Shown here piece by piece: positions 12,614 to 22,785 of a DNA stretch of 25,908 bases. The position numbers were made by a program, and so were the translations under genes. Origin of the DNA: Botryllus schlosseri (taxonomy: Eukaryota; Chordata; Ascidiacea; Stolidobranchia; Styelidae); contig ATSW01001311.1 in NCBI GenBank assembly GCA_000444245.1, positions 1 to 25,908 of the forward strand, read 5' to 3'. How positions within the stretch are numbered: the stretch's first letter is position 1; each line of letters begins with the position of its first letter. The notes beneath the pieces are model-generated. The model did not search any database and was not told the origin of the DNA. It worked only from the letters and a program-made list of their open reading frames with translations.

Positions 12614-12972
12614 ATGCGGCCGGAGTCGGATCGTACTTTTTAATATGGTCAGAAGCGGTATTGAGGCTAATGATAAGCATGGCTGGTATAACTACCGATT
12701 ACGAGCCAGTGTCCGCCAATACAACCCGGTGTTCAATACAAAACTGAGTTTTTATTGCCATGTCTTTTTTGTTGTTGTTGAAATATTAAATATAAAACCC
12801 GATCCCGCACCGCATAATCTACTGTTTTGTAGTTTGCTACAAATAAGTACTGATAGACCATGATTATTATCGTAGTTTTTCGGACCGGATCACGGCCATT
12901 CCAATAATCCGGCCAAGGAGTCGGAGCCAGAGAATTCAAAAAACTGGATCGGAGTCGGACCAGAGAATTTGT
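12614..12972 (+). repeat. Scattered GGAGTCGG-type repeats
   Basis: GGAGTCGGA recurs at about 12621, 12917 and 12950. The last two are part of a longer duplicated unit, GGAGTCGG(A)(G)CCAGAGAATT, at about 12917-12936 and 12950-12969. The intervening sequence includes GGATCCGC and two CCGG-containing pieces. It resembles a decayed tandem or transposon-terminal repeat, family unknown. Confidence 0.5.
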
Positions 12973-14768
12973 GGATCCGCTCGCACTATTACAAACACGT
13001 AGGATCTTTGAAACTATAGTCAATTACCGCCATACAGTAGTAATTTCACGCGGGTCTTCAGCCGGTTCCACTCATAATAGAGATGAAAAGTCATTAGAAA
13101 CGTAGGCCTACATTCTACTTGTCAAAATCTAAGGTGAGGAGTGGTAAGCATTTAAATTTTGCTTGTAAGTATAGCCTACGCAAAGTAGACGAACTTCGTT
13201 ACACTTCGACTGACCCCCATTGGCGTATACAGGCAACGGAACGGAATATCTTATTTGTGAGTATGCTCTCCCCATGTATCCACTAAAAGTCAACCACGAG
13301 TACTATTGTGACGATCAATGGAGTATTGCAAATAAAGGATGCCCGTTTGAATCGTATGGGGCGAGGAATAACCTACACCAGAGCCTTAAATATATAGCAG
13401 TGAACGGACACCTTTGTGGATAATTCTCCCAATAACCGTTCGAACTCGTGTCATTGGTGGCTATGGAGAAAGTTCGACACGTGCCGCACTACGGCTTGTG
13501 CAAACAGGGTCTCATTGCGCCATCCACCAAGATTTTTGTTTGACCAATGATGGCACAATAATGCCGGACTCTAATTTTAGCATATCCAAGGTACAAGTAT
13601 CGCGATGGAAATTAAACATCAAAATCGACATCAAGTAATAAGCATATACCATTGCCGAATTCATAACGTGTTTCGCTATATCAGCAAATGATGGTTACAC
13701 CGTTCACGGCACTGTACTATTGTGTATCACTACAATTACAAGATATTAACGTTATATACCTTGTACCGATATTTCGTATATTAGATGAGATTTTTTTATA
13801 TTTAAAATTTCATTGGCTATAATCAGAGTTTGATCATTGTTGATATAAAATCACGCATACGACTATTATTATCGACTTTAAATACGGCACAAATCAAATG
13901 TAGGCCTACAAAATCCAGGATACATACCTTGAATTCCTACTTTACCGTGCTGCGAGAAACTGCAGTATTCGACAATTGCAGTTGATAGGGCAGCTGATGT
14001 ATAATTATATATATGTAGTATATAGATCTGTGCGGGAAATATCGCGGTCATACCATGAGCCCAATGTTATGTAACTAGTTTAAAATCGAATTTGCACAGG
14101 CATAGCACCAATGGAGTGGAGAAACCTGTTCCCCACAGTCGATCTCGTCTTTACAGAGTTACCCGTAACTATCAAGAATCAAGATATCAAATGCAGCTAG
14201 ATAAATCTCAAATAATTATTTTGAATGAGGAAATAGTCGAATACTACATAGAATACAACATATAATTCTGCTTCCAGAATCTAATGCTTTAGTCACACAA
14301 CTTACGTAAAGTACAATACAGAAGAAGTGCTTTTTGATTCAATATTAAATAGGGAAGATGAAATATTATCACTTTATCAGTTATTGAATACTCAACTCAG
14401 CGATAAATTTATAAATCAAGGGTTCTCGTATTCTTTTCGGTATGACTCCCTCAAAAATGTAGTGAAATCTCGAGATCCAATCAATTAAATAACATGGAAT
14501 TTCGTGGAAAACACCATGCAATTGAATATCAATATTAAAAGATTGGGAGGGAAAGTATTTTAATCGGTACATTGCAATCCTGTGCGTTTTAACTGAGAAA
14601 AATATGGCTGAATGTTTGACACATTCAACGTGGCGATGAACGAATGTATCCACTCTCTTTGATGAGAACTATTTATAAATATCTGATACTCGCATGAAAG
14701 CTTGGGATTTGGAAATCCAAACGTCGTTTTAGTTATGTAGCGCGCTTTCACACTAATGGGATTACTAA
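12973..14768. other. Non-coding stretch, nothing recognised
   Basis: Contains two GTAGGCCTAC palindromes (13102-13111, 13900-13909) and an AT-rich TATATA tract near 13999-14027. No gene or transposon supported. Confidence 0.4.
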
Positions 14769-14776
14769 TTACAGGT

Positions 14777-14909
14777 TTGCAAAGTTAATTGTTACACAGC
14801 TATACTGTGTATATATTCACGATAAAACTGAAGTAGTTCGCGACCCAAACTGGAAGGTCTCGCGACCCAAATTCGGGTAGTGACCCCGACCCGCTGCCGA
14901 GAACCCCTG
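14777..14909 (-). mobile_element. hAT-type terminal fragment
   Basis: On the minus strand, reading from 14909, the sequence starts CAGGGGTTCTC, the classic end of Charlie-like hAT elements. A GGGTCACTACC segment and two GGGTCGCGA repeats follow, a pattern familiar from many animal hAT copies. The 8 bp outside this end, TTACAGGT (14910-14917), recur exactly at 14769-14776. That would make a 133-bp element with a perfect target-site duplication, but the other end does not begin CAG, so the left boundary is uncertain. The hAT terminus itself is well supported. Confidence 0.6.
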
Positions 14910-15407
14910 TTACAGGTAACTGCCAACTCGTGGCGGAATGCCATTTTCAAAGTAAAAAGGTATTTAACGAAAAAAAAAATCCGCAAGCTATAAGGGTGAC
15001 ATACTTCCTGCTGTACTTGACGGCACAATATGATGTCGGGACAACATTCCAAATCAGTCGAAGGATGAGAAGATTTCGAAATGAAGTGATAGTCACCGCA
15101 TTGTACCGACGTTACCATCAGCGAATATTCACGAGGCACGGTCGCATAGACGTTAAACAGTAACTAGTGTTGACATGGTGAGGTCGGCTATCTGCATTTA
15201 CTGAAAGCGAAGATAATTGCATCACCAAATATCTACGGTCGCGATGATTCAGATAAACACACACTACAAAATATTTCAGCGAGTGACGATAATTCAACTT
15301 AATTTACAAATTACATTTGCGACAATAGTACATGTAAAATGTAATTCGAATAGCCACTGTATCTGTACCTCATCTCCGCATAGTGCCACCCATAAATTAG
15401 TTTATCC

Positions 15408-15882
15408 CAGTAGTTTTCAACCATTATTGCTCATGGGTCACTAAATTGGTAAAAATGGCGTTGGTCCATTAGCGTTCAATGAAAATTTCAACTGCACAAT
15501 ATATTAACTAAATTACCCAAATTTGCTACATTTTGTTTACAAGGCTTTGTGTTACGGGTGCTCTCGGCGAGAGTGAGCACTGAGCAGCGTATGTCAGATG
15601 TATCATCAGGTCTGTTTTGCAGCTTGAACTTTTATGTTCAATGGAGATGAAAACGCGGACTCCTACATACACGTTGTGGTGTGAGGAAGTAGTTTCATGA
15701 GAGATTTTTGCTGATTTGTGGAAATGATGGGGCCATTTCCACTCTTATAGACTCTTATGTGTTCATAATGGCATGATTTCTGACATCACTGTATCTGTAT
15801 AACATCCAAGCTTTAGGACCCACTGAAAACAGTGTCACCGTGCCCTACTGGGTCATCATGACCCATAGGATGAAAACCCCTG
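15408..15882 (+). mobile_element. Non-autonomous hAT (Charlie-like) element, 475 bp
   Basis: The left end, CAGTAGTTTTCAACC (15408-15422), and the right end, whose reverse complement is CAGGGGTTTTCATCC, match at 12 of 15 positions. Both follow the hAT consensus CAGNGGTTYTCAACC. The left end continues into TGCTCATGGGTCAC, a common subterminal sequence of Charlie-type elements. The flanking octamers GTTTATCC and GTCTATTC agree at 6 of 8 positions, with two transitions, which fits an old 8-bp target-site duplication. There is no transposase frame inside, so it is a deleted or MITE-like derivative mobilised in trans when active. A small hairpin (about 15560-15572) lies inside. Confidence 0.85.
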
Positions 15883-16128
15883 GTCTATTCCGAGCCTCGC
15901 CATTCCACACACAAATACAGTTTACGGGGGGTTACAATGAGACCTGAACCTATTTTGCTCCATATCAATCAAAAATTTAAATAGTTTTAAAACCGTGAGC
16001 CAATATCGGTTGTTACCAAACGCATGAGTTAAATTTCGTCAAGCTTCATCTCAAGTGTTCATTCATAGTACCGGCAATTCTGAATATAACATTGAACAGC
16101 GAGAAAATCATAGCGACACAATTCGCCA

Positions 16129-16817
16129 AGTCATTCGCTGACCTTCCGCTACCCAGCGAACAGCCTACACGTGACAATGTCTGATGATCAAAATAACCAA
16201 CGTAAATAGATACGCCGGTATTACAAATAACTGTGAGGTATCATATGACCAAAGAATGCTACGCCTGTGTTTTAGTTAAAAGTAGCTGTGCGTTATCACA
16301 TGACCAGAGTCGACCGTGTCTATATTCGCACCCTCAAAACATAGAGGCAGGAGCACAATATATAATTTCGTGTCAGACTCTGTAGTTATTCAAATATCCG
16401 AACAGCAACGCATGAAACACATATTATCCACCCGTCGTCGTTAGAGATAAAACGACGAAATAGATCACATGTATTCATTTAATGAGAGTCCCATTTCGAG
16501 ACGGATGTAAGAAAGCTCGATACGACTCCGAGGCATCCTAACACCAGTTTGCCCTGGGAAAATGCAGTCGATATTCGTTAGTGATCCCATTGGCAAATAG
16601 TTGCCTTAACAATCAATACCAAATGATAACGTCTAGCGTAACTTGCAAAATGATCGACCTTTGATATTACATTTTTCGGTTACGAACGTCCTGAGACTCT
16701 TATTGTTAAAAATTAACGTTTCCGGGATGTATACCGAACATACAAACCGTTACCAATGCCCATCGCGGCAGAAGAAGATAAACAGCGACAGTCTGTACAA
16801 TCACTATGACGGTCACG
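16129..16817 (+). repeat. Dispersed repeat R1, copy A
   Basis: It aligns collinearly with 24381-24937 at very roughly 75-80% identity by eye, including the near-identical core CGTAAATAGATACGCCGG, then TCGTCGTTAGNGATAAAACG, GATTCATTTAA-like and TACGAACGTCCTG segments. Copy A carries an internal tandem duplication of a TATCATATGACC-type segment (about 16229-16252 and 16283-16306) that copy B lacks. No frame of coding length is shared. The family is unnamed to me: possibly a non-autonomous DNA transposon or part of a larger element. Confidence 0.8.
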
Positions 16818-19153
16818 ACTGTGATTTTTGAATCGTTTGTAAAAATGAGAGAAACGGCCCAAAAGTTCTCGCTTGAAATGCGGCGCGCACTCAACAAGTT
16901 TGAGATCCGCGTGAACTCGGAAATTAACCCACGATATACGTAGTACTTGTGCGAGACCTTTTTTTCATTGCGCCAGCACGGCTAATTCGAAATTGCTGCA
17001 AATAGATTTGGTGGAGACATGATAACTTCCGTAACTTTAATTGCTTTCCTAAAAGGCGGCGAGGTTCTCGCGAACACGAATCTACGAATTACCGAGGTAT
17101 ACCAAACACGAGCGTGAGTCTCACGCTCATCGCATGCAGTCCATTTCTACCCTATCGAAACTTCAAATATGTCGGTGTCACTAGAGCCTCGGAAAGTATA
17201 TTAGAGTTACCGTATTCATATGACAGCTCAGAATTCGGATGCCAGTTGAATTCCTTCCAATATAAATCATTAATATCGCACACTTGAACTTTTCATGAAC
17301 ATTGCGCCGCAAGAGTTTTCCTTGCAATTCTTAACCCAGGTGTATAACGGGAGAGGATAAGCTAAAGTAGGCCCAACTCAACGTAAAATATAATATGCAA
17401 TAACTGTAAAGCCCAGGGCCCAGCAAAGGTCTATATACAAAAGTTCAACGCTTGCTTTGGTTTGTTATAGCTCGTATTTACCGTCACACCAATATGATGC
17501 TGTATAGCTATTTAAAATTCGGCATAGAGGCATTTGCAAAAGCAATAAGCTAATTATGAATCGCTCTGCCAATCACAGCTAGCGGGAAAATGACATTTCT
17601 TTCTTGCCAGTTGGTTTAATCTTGGTTCAGAAGTGGTGAGAGCGAATTGATGACATGAGTGAATATTTTCATGGGCTATACAGATGAGAAATCTACTCTT
17701 TAATTCATGTCTGAAAACGCTGACTCGCAGCTATTGTTAGTCCCAATATGAACAGAAAGAATTGAAACACTGCACTTTGTTTTTGCAAATCAACGGCAAT
17801 GGATATGGTTTTGCTAAAGAACAAAGTAAATAGTGAGACAGAAATGGTCCGGATTCAACACTGAACAGGTCTGCATTCGCGGTCCGCCAGTTTAGTATAA
17901 CTTGTATGCGAATTCAAAAATTTGAACTGCGGCTGGTCCAATGGTCAGTGCCAACAGCACACGTTTCGAAATACGCCGATACTAAACCAGACTCTCCGTT
18001 CAATTCGTCCACTGACTGCAACGCACATTTCTCGCTGTCACGAAGACCCATTTTCCCTGCACCACAGAATGCAAAACGGCGTTCACTGACCAACTTTTCC
18101 CGCCGTTATACTGTCACTGACATTCGTGCAACCCCAGCAAATTCAACACACTCTCTCAAAATTAGGTACCAAAAAAGTCGAGTTTTTCAAACCTCCTCAA
18201 CCAGAAATGGTTACTTGGTCAGAATCAATTTACGATCATTACAGGCAGTAAAATAAAAGTAAATGGAGTCGATAAATTGACATATGCCCTGCTGGCGTGA
18301 GCAGTTAATTATTGACAGCGCCAATTGTCCGATAACCTAACGAGGTCGTCGCTTTTAGCTGCANATCCGATTGCAGGAATACTTGCATACAATAGATAAA
18401 TAAATAAACGTTAGTGATTATAATCACTTCGACCGCGGCGGTACACCCATACCTAATACGCTATACTTTATCAGTCTTTCTGCAAAGACACGACGAATAC
18501 GACATTCTCTACAATTTCGTATAAGAAGATCCGAAAACGCTGACATGAAGTCTCTAGTTTGCGGTATTAGTTAGCCCAGAACACCACAAAGTAAGGACCA
18601 AGAGACCGACCATTCCTATACCGTACGAAATACTAGGCATTGACGTAGTGGATCGCAGTTAATAATGCATATTTAACTCTTAATTGATTCGCTTTATGGT
18701 ACGTTATGAAACATTATATAGCCTACTCGTCAGAATCGTACGCTATTCGCCATGAAAGTTGAATTTCGCGTGAGTCACATTCAGTACTTTCCGAACGGAA
18801 TTAAATGTGCTATATCTCGTATGAAATTCGTAATACTTCAATTGTACATGCCATTCGACGCGTGTTCGTACTGAAACAACTTTCATTTTTCATAAACGCA
18901 CCAATTTTTCAAGCTTGTTGGAACAACACATATCCTGGCAAAGGATATGCGGGACGTGTAATGAATACACAATTTACAATCAATCAATACCGCACACGGT
19001 ACGGAGATGTTGTACCCATAACCCATGCCATGCGATCGCCTGGAAAAACGCAACTGATAAAACAACCGTGCAATATTCGAACGCTACGATGGTCTTACGC
19101 GTAAATATAGATAGAAAACATTTCATGGTGGTACTGCGTTGTAACACCTCACT
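16818..19153. other. Non-coding stretch with one perfect inverted repeat
   Basis: Contains a 19-bp inverted repeat, GAGCGTGAG-T-CTCACGCTC, at 17110-17128. A plus-strand frame of 116 codons (17906-18256) is Ser/Thr/Arg-rich and C-biased on this strand. It has a good acceptor-like CCCTGCACCACAG inside it (about 18055-18067) but no recognisable domain, so it is left unannotated. Confidence 0.4.
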
Positions 19154-19159
19154 TTTATT
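19154..19159 (-). promoter_or_regulatory. Polyadenylation signal AATAAA
   Basis: AATAAA on the minus strand lies 214 bp beyond the stop of the only convincing open frame, with an ATTAAA variant about 30 bp before it. A G/T-rich stretch (AGTGAGGTGTT) follows directly. The position and strand fit the 3' end of that gene's transcript. Confidence 0.5.
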
Positions 19160-19372
19160 CTGCGTCCAGCGACCAAATTCTCTTTAATGAGATGCATTGG
19201 TAGTTTCTAGATCGGCCTTCGTATTAGGCACTAATTATATCAGCTCAATCAATACCTCTATAAATCTTTTGTGCGAGTGTCTTGTACACTTGACTTATAT
19301 CTTGGCTATATCCTAGCAGCAAACGGGTCGTCCCTATGCATAGCGCAATGGCGTACAAAATCCCCGGGCTAC

Positions 19373-20131
19373 TCACGGATTTTTTCGCTTCTTCGAGAAT
19401 ACTTTGTGAATTTTCCGAATCTTGCGTTTTATTAGGCTCTGCTTCTTTCCTTTTCGAAGACTCTGCAGCGAGTCGGTCGCCATGGCACGATCGGACGGTA
19501 ACGTCCTATCGCTGGAACTCCTATACAGTTTATTACCGGGTACTGTCCGCGCTCTGTCATATCTAGCGGAGTAACTTCTTTGCATATGGAAGCCCTTGGT
19601 GAGTTTCGATTCGGAGCTGGATCGTTGAACAGGGCGGTCTTTATTTCCTCTCGACATTGACGAATTACTGTCTCCTAGCGTAGACGAGACGTCTTGACTC
19701 GAAACAGTGTACTCGCTATCCGATTCGCTATCATCGCCTTCCGTGATGTGGCGTGGATGAAAAGTGACCTTCTTTTCTTTAGTGTTATTATTGTTGGCGA
19801 CGTCCATTTCATAAACAGGCGACAGCTTGCCCCTGTCTTTTGCTTCTATATCTGCAAGGGATCGGCTACCATCCATGAATTCCCAAAAGTTGTCACCTTG
19901 AAAGTCCCGTGCTTGTATTTCTAATGTTGCGAGACGAGATGACTGTAGCGGTCGGCGGCCGGTCTTATCAATGCTGTCCTCAACGCCGTTCGTTAATAAA
20001 TGATCTTTCCCGATTATTTGTCTTTCTATTCTATGTTTTCGCTTGTTTATCCACGAAGATCCCGCGCGGTGTATTGTCAATAAAGGCAAAGACTGCGACA
20101 ATCCATAAGGCCAGGACTTGTCGTTTGCCAT
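19373..20131 (-). CDS. Uncharacterised basic Ser-rich protein with RVxF motif
   Basis: A 252-residue frame, clearly GC-richer than its flanks, with coherent protein-like composition. I do not recognise the family. The start chosen is the ATG at 20131 (Kozak G at -3 and +4), giving MANDKSWPYG. The frame stays open 27 codons further upstream to a TGA, so it could instead be an exon. Visible features: KKVTF at residues 120-124, a canonical protein phosphatase 1 RVxF docking motif; an acidic EGDDSESDSE stretch at 131-140 of casein-kinase-2 type; three R-S-S/Y-S motifs near 170, 185 and 204 (possible basophilic kinase sites); and a strongly basic tail, residues 226-250, that could act in nuclear or nucleolar targeting or in membrane or RNA binding. 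There is no signal peptide or membrane segment. Most of it should be disordered. The stop TGA overlaps GTGAGT, a consensus splice donor, so the gene may continue. A regulatory or scaffold subunit for PP1 is inference only. Confidence 0.78.
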   Translation of the reverse strand: MANDKSWPYGLSQSLPLLTIHRAGSSWINKRKHRIERQIIGKDHLLTNGVEDSIDKTGRRPLQSSRLATLEIQARDFQGDNFWEFMDGSRSLADIEAKDRGKLSPVYEMDVANNNNTKEKKVTFHPRHITEGDDSESDSEYTVSSQDVSSTLGDSNSSMSRGNKDRPVQRSSSESKLTKGFHMQRSYSARYDRARTVPGNKLYRSSSDRTLPSDRAMATDSLQSLRKGKKQSLIKRKIRKIHKVFSKKRKNP

Positions 20132-20754
20132 GTCGCTTTTCACGGCTTGCGGTTCAAACGAATCAACAGAGTCGCAAATAACCGCGAATATAAAATTCTG
20201 ATGGGGCTTTCACAGAATANCCTCGATTCAATGAATCACGTGAAATAATCTGCATCGTAAATACTAAAATTTAATTCCCTGATACACATCGTGGTATTAT
20301 GACGTAATAAAAATACTAGAAACGCAAAAGCAAATGTATCTGATAAATCCACGATGCTTATCCAACTTGACCGCGCAATTGCATCTTATTATTCGCACTT
20401 TCCATCTGCGAATAGCGGCCATATATATAGTTCCGTGGTTAATGCATTGCGGATAAAACAGTCGTAAATGTCGTTCCAATTTCGTGAAACCTATATCTGC
20501 GCAACAGAAGATACTTTCGATATTACCTTCACTCCGAAAACATATTTCCTTCTTGTTACCTGCTTGCTAGTATATTTTCTCTCCGTGGTCGTCGATTTTA
20601 ATGTGGATAGTAATTAGTAATTCATTTGCTAGTTTTATTGCCATAGTTTCAAGTTCGCTGATGTCCAGCTAATCAGTGATATAATATTATTCAATAATTA
20701 GAAACGCCTTGATCCAAATTATCGCTGGCCCAACTCACGCGGGGAAAACGGAAT
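20132..20754 (-). other. Upstream region of the minus-strand gene
   Basis: The frame of the gene extends to a TGA at about 20200, so any upstream coding exon must join by splicing in that interval; CCCATCAG at about 20195-20202 is a weak candidate acceptor. If the leader is unspliced, it holds short upstream frames, for example an ATG at 20255 ending at 20163. A TATA-like ATATATATA lies at 20421-20429 and an E-box CACGTG near 20237. None of these is decisive for a promoter. Confidence 0.3.
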
Positions 20755-20769
20755 GCTCTCTCTCTCTCC
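20755..20769. repeat. CT microsatellite
   Basis: About six CT dinucleotides in an uninterrupted run. Confidence 0.85.
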
Positions 20770-21039
20770 ACGTATANGCATGGAACACGATCTTTAATCG
20801 AGGCGAAGTGATTAAATTCAACACCGCAAATACCTATACTTTATAAAATGGTGCAAATTTCAAATTATATTAACTTCGATTTCTGGCCTTGTTAATTAAA
20901 TATATCTCACTGGATGTTCTAACATTTTCGCCCCCTATCGCCTCATTTGGTATTTTGGCCCCTTATTTCTCGAAATCGCCCACTGGAAGGCGATATCGCC
21001 CATTTTGGGAACCACCTAGCCAATTAAATTTGGAAGAGT

Positions 21040-21170
21040 TGTTCCAACAGTCCGAAGCTACACCTAAGCTATTAGCGAAAAGAGTGTGTATTCACACCCA
21101 AAAGGAGGCACATGAATATGCAACCTACCTAAGAATTATACTGGGGTATAAATAAATAAATAAAAACTGT
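21040..21170 (+). repeat. Repeat with ATAA tail, forward copy
   Basis: The segment around TATTCACACCCAAAA (about 21088-21102) to CCTACCTAAGAATT matches, in inverted orientation, 21475-21570. It ends in TATAAATAAATAAATAAAAA (21147-21166), the kind of short tandem tail found at the 3' end of many LINEs and SINEs. The plus frame upstream reads HTQKEAHEYATYLRI. The element's 5' end cannot be placed. Confidence 0.5.
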
Positions 21171-21474
21171 GTTTTAATTCAAATNACGCTTAATAAATTA
21201 CAATAAGCACATATAAAGTAAGAAGGAAGGTATACACGAAGGGATGTATGGTCTTTCACACTGCTTCATGATGAATCAAGCAGAATGGTCTCTTCCGCAA
21301 AGTAACCCAAAGAACTAAGCTAGCGATTGAATATGAACTGAGAATAGAAAACGCCGATTGAATAACGGCGATTGGCCCAAACCGTGCAGCAATTAAATCG
21401 AAACACACAAATAATATAATGCTGTTCACTGTTCAGTCTCCAACAAGTCAGGGAAATAAATATTCGATCGGCAT

Positions 21475-21570
21475 CCCGGGAACGGGGTTTATGAATTCTG
21501 AGGTAGGCTATGTTTTTGTGTACAACATTTTGGGTGTGAATATGCACTATTTCTGCTACGGCATTCAAAC
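21475..21570 (-). repeat. Inverted partner of the 21.1-kb repeat
   Basis: Read on the minus strand it gives TATTCACACCCAAAA, then GCCTACCTCAGAATT, matching the forward copy about 400 bp away. Translated in the corresponding frame it reads HTQNVVHKNIAYLRI against HTQKEAHEYATYLRI. It is either two insertions of one family or the arms of one larger inverted structure. Confidence 0.5.
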
Positions 21571-21630
21571 TTCCCCAAAATCATTAAGCGCTGAATCTAT
21601 TAGCAATGACNACTTATCCACTAGCCGCTC

Positions 21631-21885
21631 TCAACCACCCCACTCGCAAACACTTGCGTAGTTGAATAACTACGAAGTGCCACAGTTACTGATCAGTAGG
21701 CATATGAAGCGAAAGAATTGCTTCGGCGCCTTTTAAATTAAGTTGCATTCGATAAAGCTAATTGCCATTACATTCCATACTTTCCTACCCCTTACTCACA
21801 AACACCTCTGTAGTAAACTGAACTACAAAGTATCACAGTATCGGAAGACATAAGAACCTAAAGAATCGCTTCGGCGGTCTCGGAG
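21631..21885 (+). repeat. Tandem pair of about 150-bp units with a stem-loop
   Basis: ACTCGCAAACAC...GAATTGCTTCGGCG (from 21642) recurs as ACTCACAAACAC...GAATCGCTTCGGCG (from 21794), offset about 148-152 bp. Each unit carries a short inverted repeat (21657-21674 and 21809-21827). A third related unit sits at 24953-25018, right after repeat R1 copy B, so the unit is probably linked to that family. Confidence 0.7.
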
Positions 21886-22337
21886 TAAATTATATTAGAA
21901 CAACGAAACAGTAACCAACCAACAACTATTTTTCCGGCGACAACGCCTGGTGCGAAAAAATATGATCACGTACAAAAGAGAGGTGGCGCGCACTGCGATA
22001 TACTGGTAAAATTTAAAAAACGCGAGTCCACTGTAAATAAAATAGCCGCCGGTTTAAACGCAATTGCCACGGCGGCGATTGACCAGAGCAAAACTAAAAA
22101 TCACAAAAACACATTTAGCTGTCGGGAGAAAAGAAAGCCACATCTATTGTGTTTCGTAACACACGTGAGACGTCAATGTATGATTGGGTGTCGATTGTTT
22201 CCTGTATGAAGATTTCGTGACAAAAGCTTACAAGCGAGGTCGACTAGAACCCTCAAACGCGGAGCTGACCGTATCGCTGATGACGATGCACTTTCGCGAG
22301 CGTCTGGTATGGTTCGATAATCGCACGATAAACGCGT

Positions 22338-22386
22338 CACGTGATTAGCCATTGGTGCGTGTCGAGATAACGCGCTATTTATAAAT
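22338..22386 (+). promoter_or_regulatory. Promoter-like box cluster (weak)
   Basis: CACGTG (22338-22343), ATTGG, an inverted CCAAT (22351-22355), and TATTTATAAAT (22376-22386) occur in a core-promoter-like order within a CpG-richer stretch (about 22040-22400). No recognisable gene follows on the plus strand, only a hAT-type end at 22507. It may be coincidence. Confidence 0.22.
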
Positions 22387-22506
22387 TTCGCTACGAAATG
22401 GAACATGGTTGCATACTGCATTGGTATACAAAAGGGTGGAAGTCGGTGAATTGAATGCGTATCTGAAAAATAGCCTCATTTTGTCTCTGTGCATGTCCTT
22501 TTATAA

Positions 22507-22526
22507 CATGGGTGGCCAACCTGCGG
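22507..22526 (+). mobile_element. hAT-type left terminus
   Basis: CATGGGTGGCCAACCTGCGG closely resembles the common hAT end CAGGGGTGGCCAACCTGCGG (one changed base in the CAG). It may pair with the terminus at 23691-23705 to bound a composite region of about 1.2 kb. The flanking octamers (TTTTATAA, TAGCTATG) do not match, so pairing is unproven. Confidence 0.55.
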
Positions 22527-22785
22527 TCGTGTACAATTGTAATGTACATGTACTGTACAACTATGCACAGCACATACTTAAATTAGTGTGTGTTGGCGGC
22601 CGTCAACATGCAATTTGAAATAAAGAATCAGATCGCAAATTTTCAAGAGATTTTGATTCAACTTGAATATTTTCTTCGCGTTTTAGCATCCCTGTTAAAT
22701 ATTATCCTTCATTTCTTGCGTACATGCCTTTTACTTACATGCTTTAGGCCCGGTTGGGTGTCTGATATAAAGACTACTTAAAACT

